Part shown: positions 39,877 to 48,819 of the stretch, piece after piece
Layout: the number at the start of each line of letters is the position of its first letter
Numbering within the stretch: the first letter of the stretch is position 1
DNA from: Companilactobacillus halodurans
Lineage (GTDB): Bacteria > Bacillota > Bacilli > Lactobacillales > Lactobacillaceae
Direction of reading: 5' to 3'
NCBI RefSeq assembly: GCF_009600985.1
Contig: NZ_VDFP01000011.1
Coordinates: forward strand, 1 to 64,000
DNA: 64,000 nucleotides
Program-made: the position numbers and the translations under genes
The notes under the pieces: model-generated
Databases searched by the model: none
Told to the model about the DNA's origin: nothing
The model's input: only the letters and a program-made list of their open reading frames with translations

Positions 39877-40774
39877 CTTCTGCCTCGTACTCTTCTTTTC
39901 TTCTACAAATCAAAGTAGACCATCCCTTAAGATGGAGAACTTCAACGACGATAAAACCTATTTCTGTCATTTTATCAGTAATCAAAGCTTCTTTTTCATT
40001 GATAATTCCTGAAAGAATGACAAATCCATTTTTATTTAAATGTTCATCGATTTGAGGGACAAACTGTAAAATCACATCTGCCAAAATATTAGCTACAATG
40101 ACGTCAACTTTTCCATTTACGCCGTCTAACAATGAATTCTCGTACACTTCAATATCTTCGCAGCCAGGATTTAATTGAATATTTTCTTTAGCCGCACGAA
40201 CGGCTTCTTTATCCAAATCAAAAGCTTTAATATCACTGACGCCTAATTGACGTGCTTGAATCGACAGGATTCCTGAACCTGTTCCAACGTCATAGAGTGA
40301 CTTGGATTGACCAAGTATCATCTCTAAAGCTTGCATACAAGAAAAAGTCGTGGAATGAGTTCCCGTTCCAAAGGACTTGCCTGGGTCCATCGTGATTATT
40401 CGTTCACCAGGGTTCTTGGGTTGGTAATCGACCCAATTTGGCACAACAGTCAAATAACGGCTGATTTGAACGGGATGATAATATTGTTTCCATTCATTTT
40501 CCCAACTTTTATCGTCTAAATCACTGACAGATACTTCCACTCCAGTAATATCAAAACCAAAATCAGTTAATTTGTTAATCTGTGCTTCTAATTCTGTCAA
40601 AATCTTTGTATTATAATTTTTTTCATCAAAATAAGAATTAATCTTGGTTTTGACACTTTTATCTTCATCATCGACCATTTCTGTTCCGTTTGCGCCAACA
40701 CGCATAAATACGTCAGAAATAATCTCGGGGTCAAAATCATTTGGGATTGCGACCGTTATTTTTTTCCAAATCAT
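39857..40774 (-). CDS. prmA: ribosomal protein L11 methyltransferase
   Basis: SAM-dependent enzyme that methylates L11. 305 residues; MDPGKSFGTGTHSTT and the SAM loop DVGTGSGILSI are visible, then VANILADVI. GGAGG precedes the ATG. First gene of prmA-rsmE and the small membrane protein. Confidence 0.96.
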   Translation of the reverse strand: MIWKKITVAIPNDFDPEIISDVFMRVGANGTEMVDDEDKSVKTKINSYFDEKNYNTKILTELEAQINKLTDFGFDITGVEVSVSDLDDKSWENEWKQYYHPVQISRYLTVVPNWVDYQPKNPGERIITMDPGKSFGTGTHSTTFSCMQALEMILGQSKSLYDVGTGSGILSIQARQLGVSDIKAFDLDKEAVRAAKENIQLNPGCEDIEVYENSLLDGVNGKVDVIVANILADVILQFVPQIDEHLNKNGFVILSGIINEKEALITDKMTEIGFIVVEVLHLKGWSTLICRRKEEYEAEDGAILR

Positions 40775-40815
40775 AAACGTTCCTCCATTATTATAAGATT
40801 ACTAGAAAAGGCCAA

Positions 40816-40839
40816 TAAAAAAAAGACGTTACCGTCTTT
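40816..40839 (-). terminator. short terminator after the 133-codon gene
   Basis: A 7-bp stem AAAGACG/CGTCTTT (40822-40828 and 40833-40839) with a TTAC loop, followed on the minus strand by T-rich sequence. It overlaps the stop codon. Confidence 0.7.
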
Positions 40840-41239
40840 ATTTAGTTAAAAAACCAATTGTATGAATAAAATCTACTTGGCGTTGTTTAATTTTTTGTTT
40901 TGCTTCTTCTAATTTTGGATGATTGATTTGATTTTGATCCGTATCTAAGCAGCTGATCCCATCAATTAAATCGAGAAAATATTGATTCAGTTTTTCAGCT
41001 ATCAAACTATTTTCCAATTGGTATTTTGTTATATATGAATTGCATAGTTTGATAAATTTATGAATATTAGAAAGATAGTTTTCTTGCAACCGAGCATATG
41101 TTTCGTATCGTAAGGCTTCCCCACGCTCGATTACCTTCATCGTTTTAAAATATTCCGCAAACACTTCATTATAAGTAACGAACCTTTCTAATAAGACATT
41201 TGTTTCTAAAATACGATATTTACTAGTTGTTAATTCCAT
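40838..41239 (-). CDS. unrecognised helical protein
   Basis: 133 residues, rich in Leu, Glu, Asn and Tyr, predicted by eye as mostly alpha-helical, with no signal peptide or membrane segment. No motif I can name. It stands alone between its own terminator and an upstream small gene on the same strand. GAGGTGG lies upstream of the ATG, so it is probably translated. Confidence 0.65.
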   Translation of the reverse strand: MELTTSKYRILETNVLLERFVTYNEVFAEYFKTMKVIERGEALRYETYARLQENYLSNIHKFIKLCNSYITKYQLENSLIAEKLNQYFLDLIDGISCLDTDQNQINHPKLEEAKQKIKQRQVDFIHTIGFLTK

Positions 41240-41320
41240 AAATCCACCTCATTTCTTTTTAAGACTATACCATATGTTTTTAATTATTAAAAGCATTAGT
41301 TTTTAGTTATATAATTATAA

Positions 41321-41356
41321 TAAAAAAGAACAACCTATTTTTTATCAGGTTGTTCT
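41321..41356 (-). terminator. terminator overlapping the end of the 57-codon gene
   Basis: A 10-bp stem AGAACAACCT/AGGTTGTTCT (41327-41336 and 41347-41356), followed on the minus strand by six T. The gene's TAG stop lies at the edge of the loop. Confidence 0.88.
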
Positions 41357-41508
41357 CTTGTGTCATAAGCTTTTTTCCTTAAAGATTCATTATCCTTAAA
41401 CAACTTTTGAGCCTCAGATAATTTCTTTGGGCTATTCTTAATTTCTTGAGAAATTTTGCTAAAATCATTTTTGGCAGGATCTTCTGGTTCTTTTTTAAAC
41501 AAACTCAT
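41335..41508 (-). CDS. small charged protein of 57 residues
   Basis: Starts MSLFKKEPEDPAKNDF and ends REQPDKK; rich in Lys, Glu and Ser, with one predicted helix and no membrane segment. Ribosome site AAGGAG at eight bases from the ATG, and a terminator at the stop, make it a credible gene despite its size. Function unknown. Confidence 0.75.
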   Translation of the reverse strand: MSLFKKEPEDPAKNDFSKISQEIKNSPKKLSEAQKLFKDNESLRKKAYDTREQPDKK

Positions 41509-41678
41509 CTAATCGCTCCTTATCCTGTTGTAACGCTAATAATTATATAACAGTTAGCTACAAATGGTTTAATAATTAAAAATAAATTGTATGCCAAATA
41601 TTCAATTACTTTTAAAAATTATCTGCTTTGTTATTATATACTAAGTAAGTGTTAAGTATTGGGGATTGGTGACAAAAA

Positions 41679-42185
41679 ATGAGCAAAAAAAAGAAATTAC
41701 AAAAAACTCTCGTAGAAAAAATTTTAGATAAAGAAAAAATTGCATATCAACCGATGACTTTTGAAACTGAAAAAGACGGCGATACTCAAGAAATTGCGAC
41801 TGATAAGACTAGTCGTGACGGCTACAAAATTTATAAAACATTAGTTTTAACTGGAAATAAAACTGGTCCTTTAGTTGGCATGCTGCCATTAGATAAGCAT
41901 CTAAGCTACAAAAAGTTGGCTAAAATATCAGTCAATAAAAAAGTTGGCATGATTCCTCTAAAAGACCTCGTTAAAACTAGTGGCTTTGAACATGGAGCCA
42001 ATAGTCCAGTGGGAATTCGTTCGCTTCACAATTATCCTATTTATTTCTCAAAAGAAGCCGATGAAGCTGAAAAAATTATCGTCTCAGCTGGCAAAATTGG
42101 GCAATCACTCTTGGTTGAACCACATGACCTGGCAAAATCAGTTGATGCTAAATTTGGAGATTTTGCGGTTGATAATCCAGAGTAA
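41679..42185 (+). CDS. YbaK/EbsC family aminoacyl-tRNA deacylase
   Basis: Probably removes Cys (or a similar amino acid) from misacylated tRNA-Pro, judged from the family. 168 residues; KIYKTLVLTG (with the conserved Lys), the MLPLDKHLSYKKLAK segment and GGxSPxG-like GANSPVGIRS are visible. GGGG lies upstream of the ATG. Single gene with a terminator. Confidence 0.9.
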   Translation: MSKKKKLQKTLVEKILDKEKIAYQPMTFETEKDGDTQEIATDKTSRDGYKIYKTLVLTGNKTGPLVGMLPLDKHLSYKKLAKISVNKKVGMIPLKDLVKTSGFEHGANSPVGIRSLHNYPIYFSKEADEAEKIIVSAGKIGQSLLVEPHDLAKSVDAKFGDFAVDNPE

Positions 42186-42191
42186 ACAAAA

Positions 42192-42226
42192 AGTCGAAGT
42201 GAATTAACACTCCGACAATTTTTTTA
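42192..42226 (+). terminator. terminator after the YbaK-family gene
   Basis: Stem GTCGAAGTG/CACTCCGAC with one mismatch (about 42193-42216), followed by seven T on the plus strand. Confidence 0.7.
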
Positions 42227-42232
42227 CATTAA

Positions 42233-42364
42233 TTATGCAGCTTTGTTTTTCAAATTAGTGATAGCTTCTTCGATGGTTGTACCGTTGCCATAGCGATTAC
42301 TATCTTTAACATCAACTGCTGTGAATAATTGATCCTTCATATCTAAAAGAATTCTGTATTTCAT
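42233..42364 (-). CDS. small protein of 43 residues
   Basis: MKYRILLDMKDQLFTAVDV start, ending NLKNKAA; soluble, mixed beta/alpha by eye. AAAGGAGG seven to eight bases before the ATG is a strong ribosome site, which argues that it is translated. I do not recognise it. The phrase TTIEEAITNL resembles HicB-like or DUF antitoxin tails, but this is only a hint. Confidence 0.65.
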   Translation of the reverse strand: MKYRILLDMKDQLFTAVDVKDSNRYGNGTTIEEAITNLKNKAA

Positions 42365-42522
42365 ATTATTCACGCCTCCTTTATGTTCCGTATATCTTAG
42401 AGGTAGCGACTGAGATTATAATACGGTCTTCTTTTACCAAAGTCAACTTTAAGCTCTTGCCTTGACTTTATCAGGGATTCGCATAAAATTTAAGACACAA
42501 GCATTAAAAAAAGGAGGATTTA

Positions 42523-42702
42523 ATGAACAATATTTGGAAATACGTTTTAGGATTTTTCATCGCCCTATTATTGTTTTCTATCTTTATCCATTTAATCTTG
42601 CCATTGATCGTCATCTTGGCAATTGTTGGTGGAATCTACTATCTATATAAGAAACACCAAAAAGATAAATATACCCCTGAGGGACGTAAAAAAGTAAATT
42701 AA
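42523..42702 (+). CDS. small two-helix membrane protein of 59 residues
   Basis: MNNIWKYVLGFFIALLLFSI start: one long or two short hydrophobic segments (about 7-46), then a basic tail ending GRKKVN. AAAGGAGG at seven bases from the ATG. Closed by a terminator. Function unknown. Confidence 0.75.
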   Translation: MNNIWKYVLGFFIALLLFSIFIHLILPLIVILAIVGGIYYLYKKHQKDKYTPEGRKKVN

Positions 42703-42717
42703 TCAATTAAATGACAA

Positions 42718-42768
42718 AAGCAGAGTTTGATTGCAACGACAATTGCAGTTAAACCCTGCTATTTTTTT
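42718..42768 (+). terminator. terminator after the 59-codon gene
   Basis: Imperfect stem with arms AGCAG.GTTT..TTGCAA and TTGCA...AAAC.CTGCT (about 42719-42760), followed by seven T on the plus strand. It reaches into the end of the opposite 57-codon gene. Confidence 0.7.
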
Positions 42769-42932
42769 GGCTTATCAATGTCTGCTGTAGCGGAGATCAG
42801 TAGTAAAACCGCTCCTGCAACGACAGCAGAAATCAAATTACTTTTGCTGAACCATTTGAAAATAAATCCTAGTACAGCTAAGACCAAAAGTAAAATACCC
42901 AACCAACGGTCTAATTTCATCAGTAAATTCAT
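42759..42932 (-). CDS. small membrane protein of 57 residues
   Basis: MNLLMKLDRWLGILLLVLAV start; two hydrophobic helices (about 9-26 and 34-48) with a short basic link, tail ADIDKPKK. AAAGG is a modest ribosome site. The opposite strand also has an open frame here, but this one has the clear membrane-protein pattern. Unrecognised. Confidence 0.6.
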   Translation of the reverse strand: MNLLMKLDRWLGILLLVLAVLGFIFKWFSKSNLISAVVAGAVLLLISATADIDKPKK

Positions 42933-43030
42933 TTTGCACGACCTTTTATTATTATTTTCGATTAAAAAATATTAGAATGTATACAGAATGTTTTATTAGT
43001 TTAGTATACATTATTTTGGAGGAGTAAAAA

Positions 43031-44251
43031 ATGGACAAAGCACAAAGACTTAGTATTTTAGACGACTTGATAAAATTAGAAACAGTCAATGGCGACGAAG
43101 AAAAAGTTGCCAATTACTTAAAAGATTTATTCGAAAAACATAATATCAATGTCGAATTGAATAAGTATGCCGACAAGCGTGTTTCTCTAGTTGCGACTAT
43201 CAAAAAAGGCGATGGTCCAATATTAGGCTTTACTGGGCATGAGGATGTCGTCCCTACTGTTGATGATGACAAATGGAATTATGGTGCTTTCAATCCCAAA
43301 CACATCGATGGCAAAATATTTGGTCGTGGTTCATCAGATATGAAGAGTGGCCTCGCAGGTTTAGCAATTGCCTTGATTGAATTGAATGAAGATTCCGATT
43401 TTAAAGGCAATCTAAAATTCTTAGCAACCGTCGGTGAAGAAGTCGGCGAAATTGGTTCTGAAAAGTTAGCTAAGGAAGGCTTCGTTGACGATGTCAAAGC
43501 GTTAGTCGTTGGTGAACCTAGCAATTCATCATCCCGTCTGGTTATGGAAAAATTGATTGACAGTGGATTAATTGAAGTCAATGGACAAAAGCCAGAAACA
43601 CGGATGGCTGCTTTTTGTGCCCACAAGGGTTCAGTTACTTATAAGGTTATTTCTCACGGTAAAGCTGCCCACAGTTCAATGCCTGAAGTCGGCGTCAATG
43701 CTCTCGACAATTTAGTTGCTTACTATAATAAACAAAAAGAATACTTCCAAAAAATCGTTCAAACAGAAGACGACATTTTGGGTACGACTAAACCTTCAGT
43801 TACGATCATGAAAGGTGGAGACCAAGAGAACACTATCCCTGATTATGCTGAGTTGACAGTTAAAATCAGAACCATCCCTGAATTCAGCAATGACAAATTG
43901 ATTGCAGATTTGAAAGATTTAATTGAAAAATTAAATCAAGCTGATCCTAAAATGAACTTGGAATTCAAACTACTCAGCAACAATTGGCCAGTTAAGACAG
44001 ATATCGATTCTGATTTCATTAAGTTGGTGCGTGACAGTTACAAAGATGTGCTCGGCGTAAACATTTTGACTGTTGGTGCTCCTGGTGGAACTGATGCCTC
44101 TCAATTTATTCAAGCTAACCCTGATTTAGATGTCGTTGTAGCTGGTCCTGGTAATGAAAGTGCTCACCAAATCAATGAATTTGTTTTTGAAGATGATTAC
44201 TTGAAATATATTGATATTTATAAAACAATTGCTAAGAAATACTTTAAATAA
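43031..44251 (+). CDS. M20 family deacylase (ArgE/DapE type)
   Basis: Dizinc amidohydrolase that removes acyl groups from amino-acid derivatives or cleaves dipeptides. 406 residues; GFTGHEDVVP (metal His and Asp), FGRGSSDMKSGLAG and VGEEVGEIGSE carry the metal ligands and the catalytic Glu; the dimerisation insert begins near FCAHKGSVTYKV. GGAGG precedes the ATG. Single gene. The exact substrate (succinyl-diaminopimelate, acetylornithine or other) cannot be told from sequence. Confidence 0.9.
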   Translation: MDKAQRLSILDDLIKLETVNGDEEKVANYLKDLFEKHNINVELNKYADKRVSLVATIKKGDGPILGFTGHEDVVPTVDDDKWNYGAFNPKHIDGKIFGRGSSDMKSGLAGLAIALIELNEDSDFKGNLKFLATVGEEVGEIGSEKLAKEGFVDDVKALVVGEPSNSSSRLVMEKLIDSGLIEVNGQKPETRMAAFCAHKGSVTYKVISHGKAAHSSMPEVGVNALDNLVAYYNKQKEYFQKIVQTEDDILGTTKPSVTIMKGGDQENTIPDYAELTVKIRTIPEFSNDKLIADLKDLIEKLNQADPKMNLEFKLLSNNWPVKTDIDSDFIKLVRDSYKDVLGVNILTVGAPGGTDASQFIQANPDLDVVVAGPGNESAHQINEFVFEDDYLKYIDIYKTIAKKYFK

Positions 44252-44267
44252 AGCAATCCAAATTTAA

Positions 44268-44316
44268 AAAGAGCAATCTCCAATTTTTATGAAATAGGAA
44301 GATTGCTCTTTTTGTT
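44268..44316 (+). terminator. terminator after the M20 deacylase gene
   Basis: Stem GAGCAATCT.C/G.AGATTGCTC with flanking A- and T-runs (about 44268-44313), TTTTTG at the end. Confidence 0.9.
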
Positions 44317-44599
44317 GTGATTTTATTCTAAGTCAAAAAAACTGATTTTTTTAAAGTATTCTTTCCTCAATTCTTTAAATTTTCTTATAAATCTAAAATG
44401 GGTCAAAAATAAATGCTACTTTAATCATAGTTAGATAATCCAATACTTTGCCAATACAATCTCTTGCTTGTCCTAATCTAGTGCAATTATATTTCGTTTT
44501 TAAAACATTACTTAAATAACAACAATAGATTGTTTGTGTAAAAAGTCGATTCAAGGATTAACTAGTCTAATAATATTGATTTGAGGGGAATATTTTGAA
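44317..44599 (+). other. AT-rich region upstream of the first SLAP gene
   Basis: About 280 bases without a gene. The only feature I see is a weak promoter-like pair TTGCTT and TATATT (18 bases apart, near 44461-44490), well upstream of the SLAP start. The ribosome site is GAGGGGAA. Confidence 0.35.
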
Positions 44600-45583
44600 A
44601 TGAAAAAGAATAAGTTTTTGTTAGCATCAACATTAGCTGTTTTAATTGCTCCAAGTATTTTAAATAATATTTCATATGAATCTGAATCTTCTGTACAAGC
44701 AGCTACTACAACAACTGATAGCTTTAAAAATCCAGTTGGAGTAGTTGACCTGGGTGGAGCTTACACCGTTGATTCTAATGGCAATCAAACTGATCTCTTT
44801 CTTCCAGGTCAATCTTCTTGGAAGTTAGGAAAATCTATTCTTATTAATGGAGAAAGATATTACCAGGTAGCAACTAATAACTATCTCAGTGCTACTCATA
44901 TTACAGTAACTGATGGAGCATCTGGAACATATTCAGTTATCCAGCCAGCTGTCCCTAATCTTTTGGGAACTATAGAAAGCGATGCTCAAGTCTATAACAT
45001 CGATGGAAATACTAACGGCGTCGTCCTTCCTGCAGGTTCCTCATGGCAATTAGGCCAATTGATAAACATCAAGGGTATCGCCTATTACCAAGTGGCAACT
45101 AATGAATATGTCCTTGCCGCATTTGTTGAAACAAACGCATTTCCTATTACAACAATCACTTTAAACAATGCTTCACGGATTGTTGATGACAATGGCAATT
45201 ATACTGGTAAAACTTTGCCAGCCAATACGTCATGGAAAGCCGATAGTATGAAAAACATGAACAACATTACTTACTATCGTGTCGCTACTAATCAATGGGT
45301 ATCAAACGTTCCAATTCCAAGTTACTCCTTAACAACAACTCTAAAAAATAGCCAAGCTGTTTATAATACAGAAACTAATTCTATGACCAGAATTTTGCCT
45401 GCCGGCTCTTCGTGGAAAATTAATCGAGTTGTTCGTAATAAGAATAATCAATTCTATGGAAAAGTTTCCACTAATGAATGGTTATTGATAGATTCCAACA
45501 CCTTAATGTCATATGGCGATTCTGACACAGTACCTAATGTTGCTGTTAGTGAACCCGAATTCGCTACCAGCATCAACAATTAA
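44600..45583 (+). CDS. secreted SLAP-repeat surface protein
   Basis: 327 residues with an N-terminal signal peptide (cleavage near VQA-A at 33-35) followed by four surface-layer-protein (SLAP) repeats, about 45-103, 122-181, 184-239 and 243-305. Each repeat ends in a block such as YYQVATNEYV, YYRVATNQWV or YGKVSTNEWL. SLAP repeats bind secondary wall polymers, so it is expected to lie on the wall; no enzymatic domain is present. It is a paralogue of the gene at 59517-60350, and both end in FATSIN. Confidence 0.87.
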   Translation: MKKNKFLLASTLAVLIAPSILNNISYESESSVQAATTTTDSFKNPVGVVDLGGAYTVDSNGNQTDLFLPGQSSWKLGKSILINGERYYQVATNNYLSATHITVTDGASGTYSVIQPAVPNLLGTIESDAQVYNIDGNTNGVVLPAGSSWQLGQLINIKGIAYYQVATNEYVLAAFVETNAFPITTITLNNASRIVDDNGNYTGKTLPANTSWKADSMKNMNNITYYRVATNQWVSNVPIPSYSLTTTLKNSQAVYNTETNSMTRILPAGSSWKINRVVRNKNNQFYGKVSTNEWLLIDSNTLMSYGDSDTVPNVAVSEPEFATSINN

Positions 45584-45615
45584 TTACTATTGAATCAAAA
45601 AATAACCTCAGTTTA

Positions 45616-45653
45616 AAAGACCATGAACTAGAATTTTGTTCATGGTCTTTTTT
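45616..45653. terminator. bidirectional terminator between SLAP gene and tex
   Basis: 13-bp stem AAAGACCATGAAC/GTTCATGGTCTTT (about 45617-45650) with A-run before and T-run after, between convergent genes. Confidence 0.9.
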
Positions 45654-45661
45654 ATCATATA

Positions 45662-47860
45662 TTATTTTTGTTGACCCTTACGCATTGTCAATTGAATTCG
45701 ATTACGATTTTCATCCACTTCAAGTACCCAAACAGTCACGATATCACCAATCGTCACTACAGTACTAGGATCACTGACAAAATGGTCAGATAGTTGTGAA
45801 ATATGAACTAAGCCATCTTGTTTGACGCCAATATCGACAAAAGCTCCAAAATCAACGACATTACGAACAGTTCCCTGCAATTCCATCCCCGGTTTCAAAT
45901 CAGCCATGGTTAAAACATCTTGACGCAGTAATGGTGCTGGCATGCTGTCACGCAAATCTCGACCCGGTTTACTTAGCCCTGCAATAATATCAGTCAAAGT
46001 TTCCGAACCAATTTCTAATTGTTGAGCCACTTCATTTTTATTCAACTGACTCAACTGTTGCTGCAATTTAGCTGTTCCAATATCACTAGCTGAAGAGTCG
46101 ACATCTATCAATAACTTCTTAGCTGCTGGATAACTTTCAGGGTGAATATCGGTATTATCCAAGGGATTGCTACCAGAAATTATCCGCAAAAATCCGACTG
46201 ATTGCTGATAAGCCTTTGGTCCCAAGCGAGGAACTTTCTTTAATGATTGACGATTCGAGAAAGCCCCATTTTCATTTCTAAATTTCACGATATTTTTGGC
46301 CGTCGTTGCAGTCAATCCTGAAATATGCGTCAACAATTCCGGACTAGCTGTATTCAAATTAACGCCGACTTGATTGACCGCTGTTTCGACCACTCGGTCT
46401 AATTTCTCATCTAAATCTTTTTCGGAAACGTCATGTTGATACTGTCCTACCCCGATAGCCTTAGGGTCAACTTTGATCAATTCTGCCAATGGATCTTGCA
46501 GACGGCGGCCGATACTAATAGCCGAACGCTCTTCAACGTGTAAATCCGCAAATTCTGCCCTAGCGTTTGCACTAGCTGAATAAACCGAGGCACCAGCTTC
46601 ATTGACGATTACGTAATACACTGGGTGATTCAATTTTTTTAAAATGTTGCTGACGAACTCTTCTGATTCTCGACTGGCAGTTCCGTTACCAATCGCAATC
46701 ATTTCAACATGATACTTTTCAAGCAATTTTTTAAACTCTGGACCTGCTGCAGCGCGTTGTTTAGCATTGGCAGGTTTATGTGGATAGATAACTTGCTTAG
46801 CCAAAAAGCGACCATTTTTATCAATAATGGCTAATTTACAACCTGTTCGATAAGCTGGGTCAAATCCCATCACTACTTTGCCCTTTAAAGGTGCTTGCAT
46901 CAAAAGATGATACAGATTGTTACCGAAGACTTGAATCGCATGATTTTGTGCTTCTTCCGATAATTTGCGACGCAGTTCTCTTTCGATAGCAGGTCCTAAA
47001 AATCGTTTATAGGCATCGGCAAAAGCATCTTCAATTTTAACTACCGCTGGGCCTGTCTTTTGACCTACTAATTGAGAATGGCCATACTTCAAAATTGCAG
47101 CTGTGTCTAAATCAATTCCCACTGTTAAGATTTTTTCGTGTTCCCCACGATTAATGGCTAAGACACGATAAGGTGGTACTTGTTTCAAAGCTTGACTGAA
47201 CTCATAATAAGTTGCATAAACTTGTTGTTCATCTTTAGCTTTAGCTCCACGTTTCAATTTGCTAGTCAATTCGCCATTTTGCCAAGTGTAGCCACGAATC
47301 CATTCACGGAATTTAGCATTCTCACTAAAATTCTCCACTAAAATTTCATGGACGCCAGCCCAAACAGATGTTAAATCGGGTAAATCCTTATCTGCAGCAA
47401 TAAAAGACTTAGCCTTACTATCAAGTCCATTCTTTGGAAAAGTCAGCAACCAATTTGCCAATGGCTCCAAGCCAGCTTCTTTTGCAATAGTAGCTTTCGT
47501 ACGCCGTTTTTGTTTATATGGTAAATACAAATCTTCGACTTGTTGTAAAACGGTCGCATTTTCCAATTGTTGTTGCAGTTTAGGTGTTAATTTACCTTGT
47601 TCTTGAACCAAATTGATAACATCTTGACGTCTTTGATTCAATTTCATCAAACGATGAGCTTCATCTTCGATATTTCGAATCGCAACTTCATCAAGAGCGC
47701 CAGTTCGTTCTTTTCGGTAACGAGCAATAAATGGTACTGTGTCGCCTTCATTTAAAAGAGACAAGACCGCTTGAATCTGTTGAATTCGATATTGATTCAT
47801 TTGTTGATGAACTGGTTTGGCCAGATCAACTAGGTTATTCTCGTCTTGTTTTGTTGCCAT
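45662..47860 (-). CDS. tex: Tex family RNA-binding transcription accessory protein
   Basis: Cytosolic nucleic-acid-binding protein that affects transcription. 732 residues in order: N-terminal helical region, a YqgF/RuvX-like RNase H fold (VMGFDPAYRTGCKLAIID), a helix-hairpin-helix pair (GVNLNTASPELL and LKKVPRLGPKAYQQSVGFLRI) and a C-terminal S1 RNA-binding domain (GTVRNVVDFGAFVDIGVKQDGLVHIS). Single gene, complete. Confidence 0.96.
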   Translation of the reverse strand: MATKQDENNLVDLAKPVHQQMNQYRIQQIQAVLSLLNEGDTVPFIARYRKERTGALDEVAIRNIEDEAHRLMKLNQRRQDVINLVQEQGKLTPKLQQQLENATVLQQVEDLYLPYKQKRRTKATIAKEAGLEPLANWLLTFPKNGLDSKAKSFIAADKDLPDLTSVWAGVHEILVENFSENAKFREWIRGYTWQNGELTSKLKRGAKAKDEQQVYATYYEFSQALKQVPPYRVLAINRGEHEKILTVGIDLDTAAILKYGHSQLVGQKTGPAVVKIEDAFADAYKRFLGPAIERELRRKLSEEAQNHAIQVFGNNLYHLLMQAPLKGKVVMGFDPAYRTGCKLAIIDKNGRFLAKQVIYPHKPANAKQRAAAGPEFKKLLEKYHVEMIAIGNGTASRESEEFVSNILKKLNHPVYYVIVNEAGASVYSASANARAEFADLHVEERSAISIGRRLQDPLAELIKVDPKAIGVGQYQHDVSEKDLDEKLDRVVETAVNQVGVNLNTASPELLTHISGLTATTAKNIVKFRNENGAFSNRQSLKKVPRLGPKAYQQSVGFLRIISGSNPLDNTDIHPESYPAAKKLLIDVDSSASDIGTAKLQQQLSQLNKNEVAQQLEIGSETLTDIIAGLSKPGRDLRDSMPAPLLRQDVLTMADLKPGMELQGTVRNVVDFGAFVDIGVKQDGLVHISQLSDHFVSDPSTVVTIGDIVTVWVLEVDENRNRIQLTMRKGQQK

Positions 47861-47990
47861 ACTAGTCCTCCACGATTATATTTCACAATTAATTACTATT
47901 ATATTTAAGGAAATTACTTATAATGCCGTTTTCAATTATAGCATGACTAATTGAATTGCCCTGATTTTCAATCTAACAATTTTTACAAAT

Positions 47991-48033
47991 AAAAAAGGAT
48001 TCTTTTAATGAAATTATTTCACTAAAAGAACCC
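47991..48033 (-). terminator. terminator after the toxin gene
   Basis: Imperfect stem TTCTTTTA.TGAAA/TTTCA.TAAAAGAA (about 47997-48033), followed on the minus strand by six T. Confidence 0.75.
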
Positions 48034-48049
48034 AACTCTCAAACGAAAC

Positions 48050-48409
48050 TCAATATTTCCTTATATAAAATTCATTTATAAACTTATTTAATCCCACAAT
48101 ATCATCAATACATAATTCACCTAACTTATAAAAGTTAATATTTTCTTCTAAAGAAATTTCCCTTAATGTTCCAATATCTACATAGGATTGCCTCAACAAG
48201 CCAGATTTTTTCCAATTTTTTATTTTATAATATTGTTTTTTTATTCTGTTAGATTTTTTCTCGTACTTCGTTGTTAATGAAAAAAAAGTAATTGAATATT
48301 CATTTGAATTTACAACTAAAATCGGTCTTTTTTTCCCACTATCAGAATCAATAAAACTAACATAAAGTATTAAGATATCATCTGGTTTAGTAATCTTGTG
48401 ATTTGTCAT
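48050..48409 (-). CDS. PemK/MazF-type toxin
   Basis: 119 residues with the MazF-like barrel pattern: DDILILYVSFIDSD, then GKKRPILVVNSNEYSI, and a later YYKIKNWKKSGLLRQSYVD block. MazF family members are sequence-specific mRNA endoribonucleases. The start lies 23 bases inside the antitoxin gene, showing coupled translation. The first strand has DDIL where typical MazF has GDI, a mild divergence. Complete, with terminator. Confidence 0.78.
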   Translation of the reverse strand: MTNHKITKPDDILILYVSFIDSDSGKKRPILVVNSNEYSITFFSLTTKYEKKSNRIKKQYYKIKNWKKSGLLRQSYVDIGTLREISLEENINFYKLGELCIDDIVGLNKFINEFYIRKY

Positions 48410-48677
48410 TAAACCATTCCTCTATTTGCTTCTTTGTCTGCAATTTTTCAATAGGAATATCTTTGATACTTTTTCTTAACTCTCGTGAGGCTTTCTGTTT
48501 ATCAGTTAGTTCAATTGCAAAAGGAATCTTGCCCTTTGACACAATTTGTTTAAAGTACATCACTATTGCTGTTGTTTGATTTAACCCTAATTCATCTAGA
48601 ACAGATTGAGTCTCATCTGCCAAATTTCTATCAATATTGATGTTTAATTTTTTCTTAGAGCCTTCTTTCATTTGCAT
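48387..48677 (-). CDS. RelB/DinJ-type antitoxin
   Basis: 96 residues. The N-terminus (LNINIDRNLADETQSVLDEL then GLNQTTAIVMYFKQIV) is the ribbon-helix-helix of RelB/DinJ antitoxins, and the C-terminus is charged and probably disordered until bound to toxin. It overlaps the MazF/PemK-type gene. The pair would autorepress through the inverted repeat at its own ribosome site. RelB-type with MazF-type is a less usual pairing. Confidence 0.8.
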   Translation of the reverse strand: MQMKEGSKKKLNINIDRNLADETQSVLDELGLNQTTAIVMYFKQIVSKGKIPFAIELTDKQKASRELRKSIKDIPIEKLQTKKQIEEWFNDKSQDY

Positions 48678-48680
48678 TTC

Positions 48681-48728
48681 ATTACCTCCTTATGAGGTTA
48701 TTATACTCATGAACTGATTATATTTCGA
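48681..48728 (-). promoter_or_regulatory. promoter and inverted repeat of the toxin-antitoxin operon
   Basis: -10 TATAAT (48700-48705) with a weak TCGAAA -35 (about 48723-48728). The inverted repeat ATTACCTC/GAGGTTAT (48681-48701) overlaps the -10 and the AAGGAGG ribosome site, suiting binding by a dimeric ribbon-helix-helix antitoxin. Confidence 0.55.
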
Positions 48729-48819
48729 CTATTAATGCTTTATGAATTACTTAAAATCATTAAATTTACCATATTTGTAGAAGAGTAAATTTAGGCCCTG
48801 ATGATTTAACAGTAAAATT

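Noticed and set aside
42462..42650. 62-codon plus-strand ORF overlapping the 59-codon gene
   Set aside because: Out of frame with the ORF at 42523 that has AAAGGAGG; this one has no ribosome site.
42727..42975. 82-codon plus-strand ORF opposite the 57-codon membrane protein
   Set aside because: It overlaps the terminator of the upstream plus-strand gene and has no ribosome site; the minus frame shows a clear two-helix membrane pattern.
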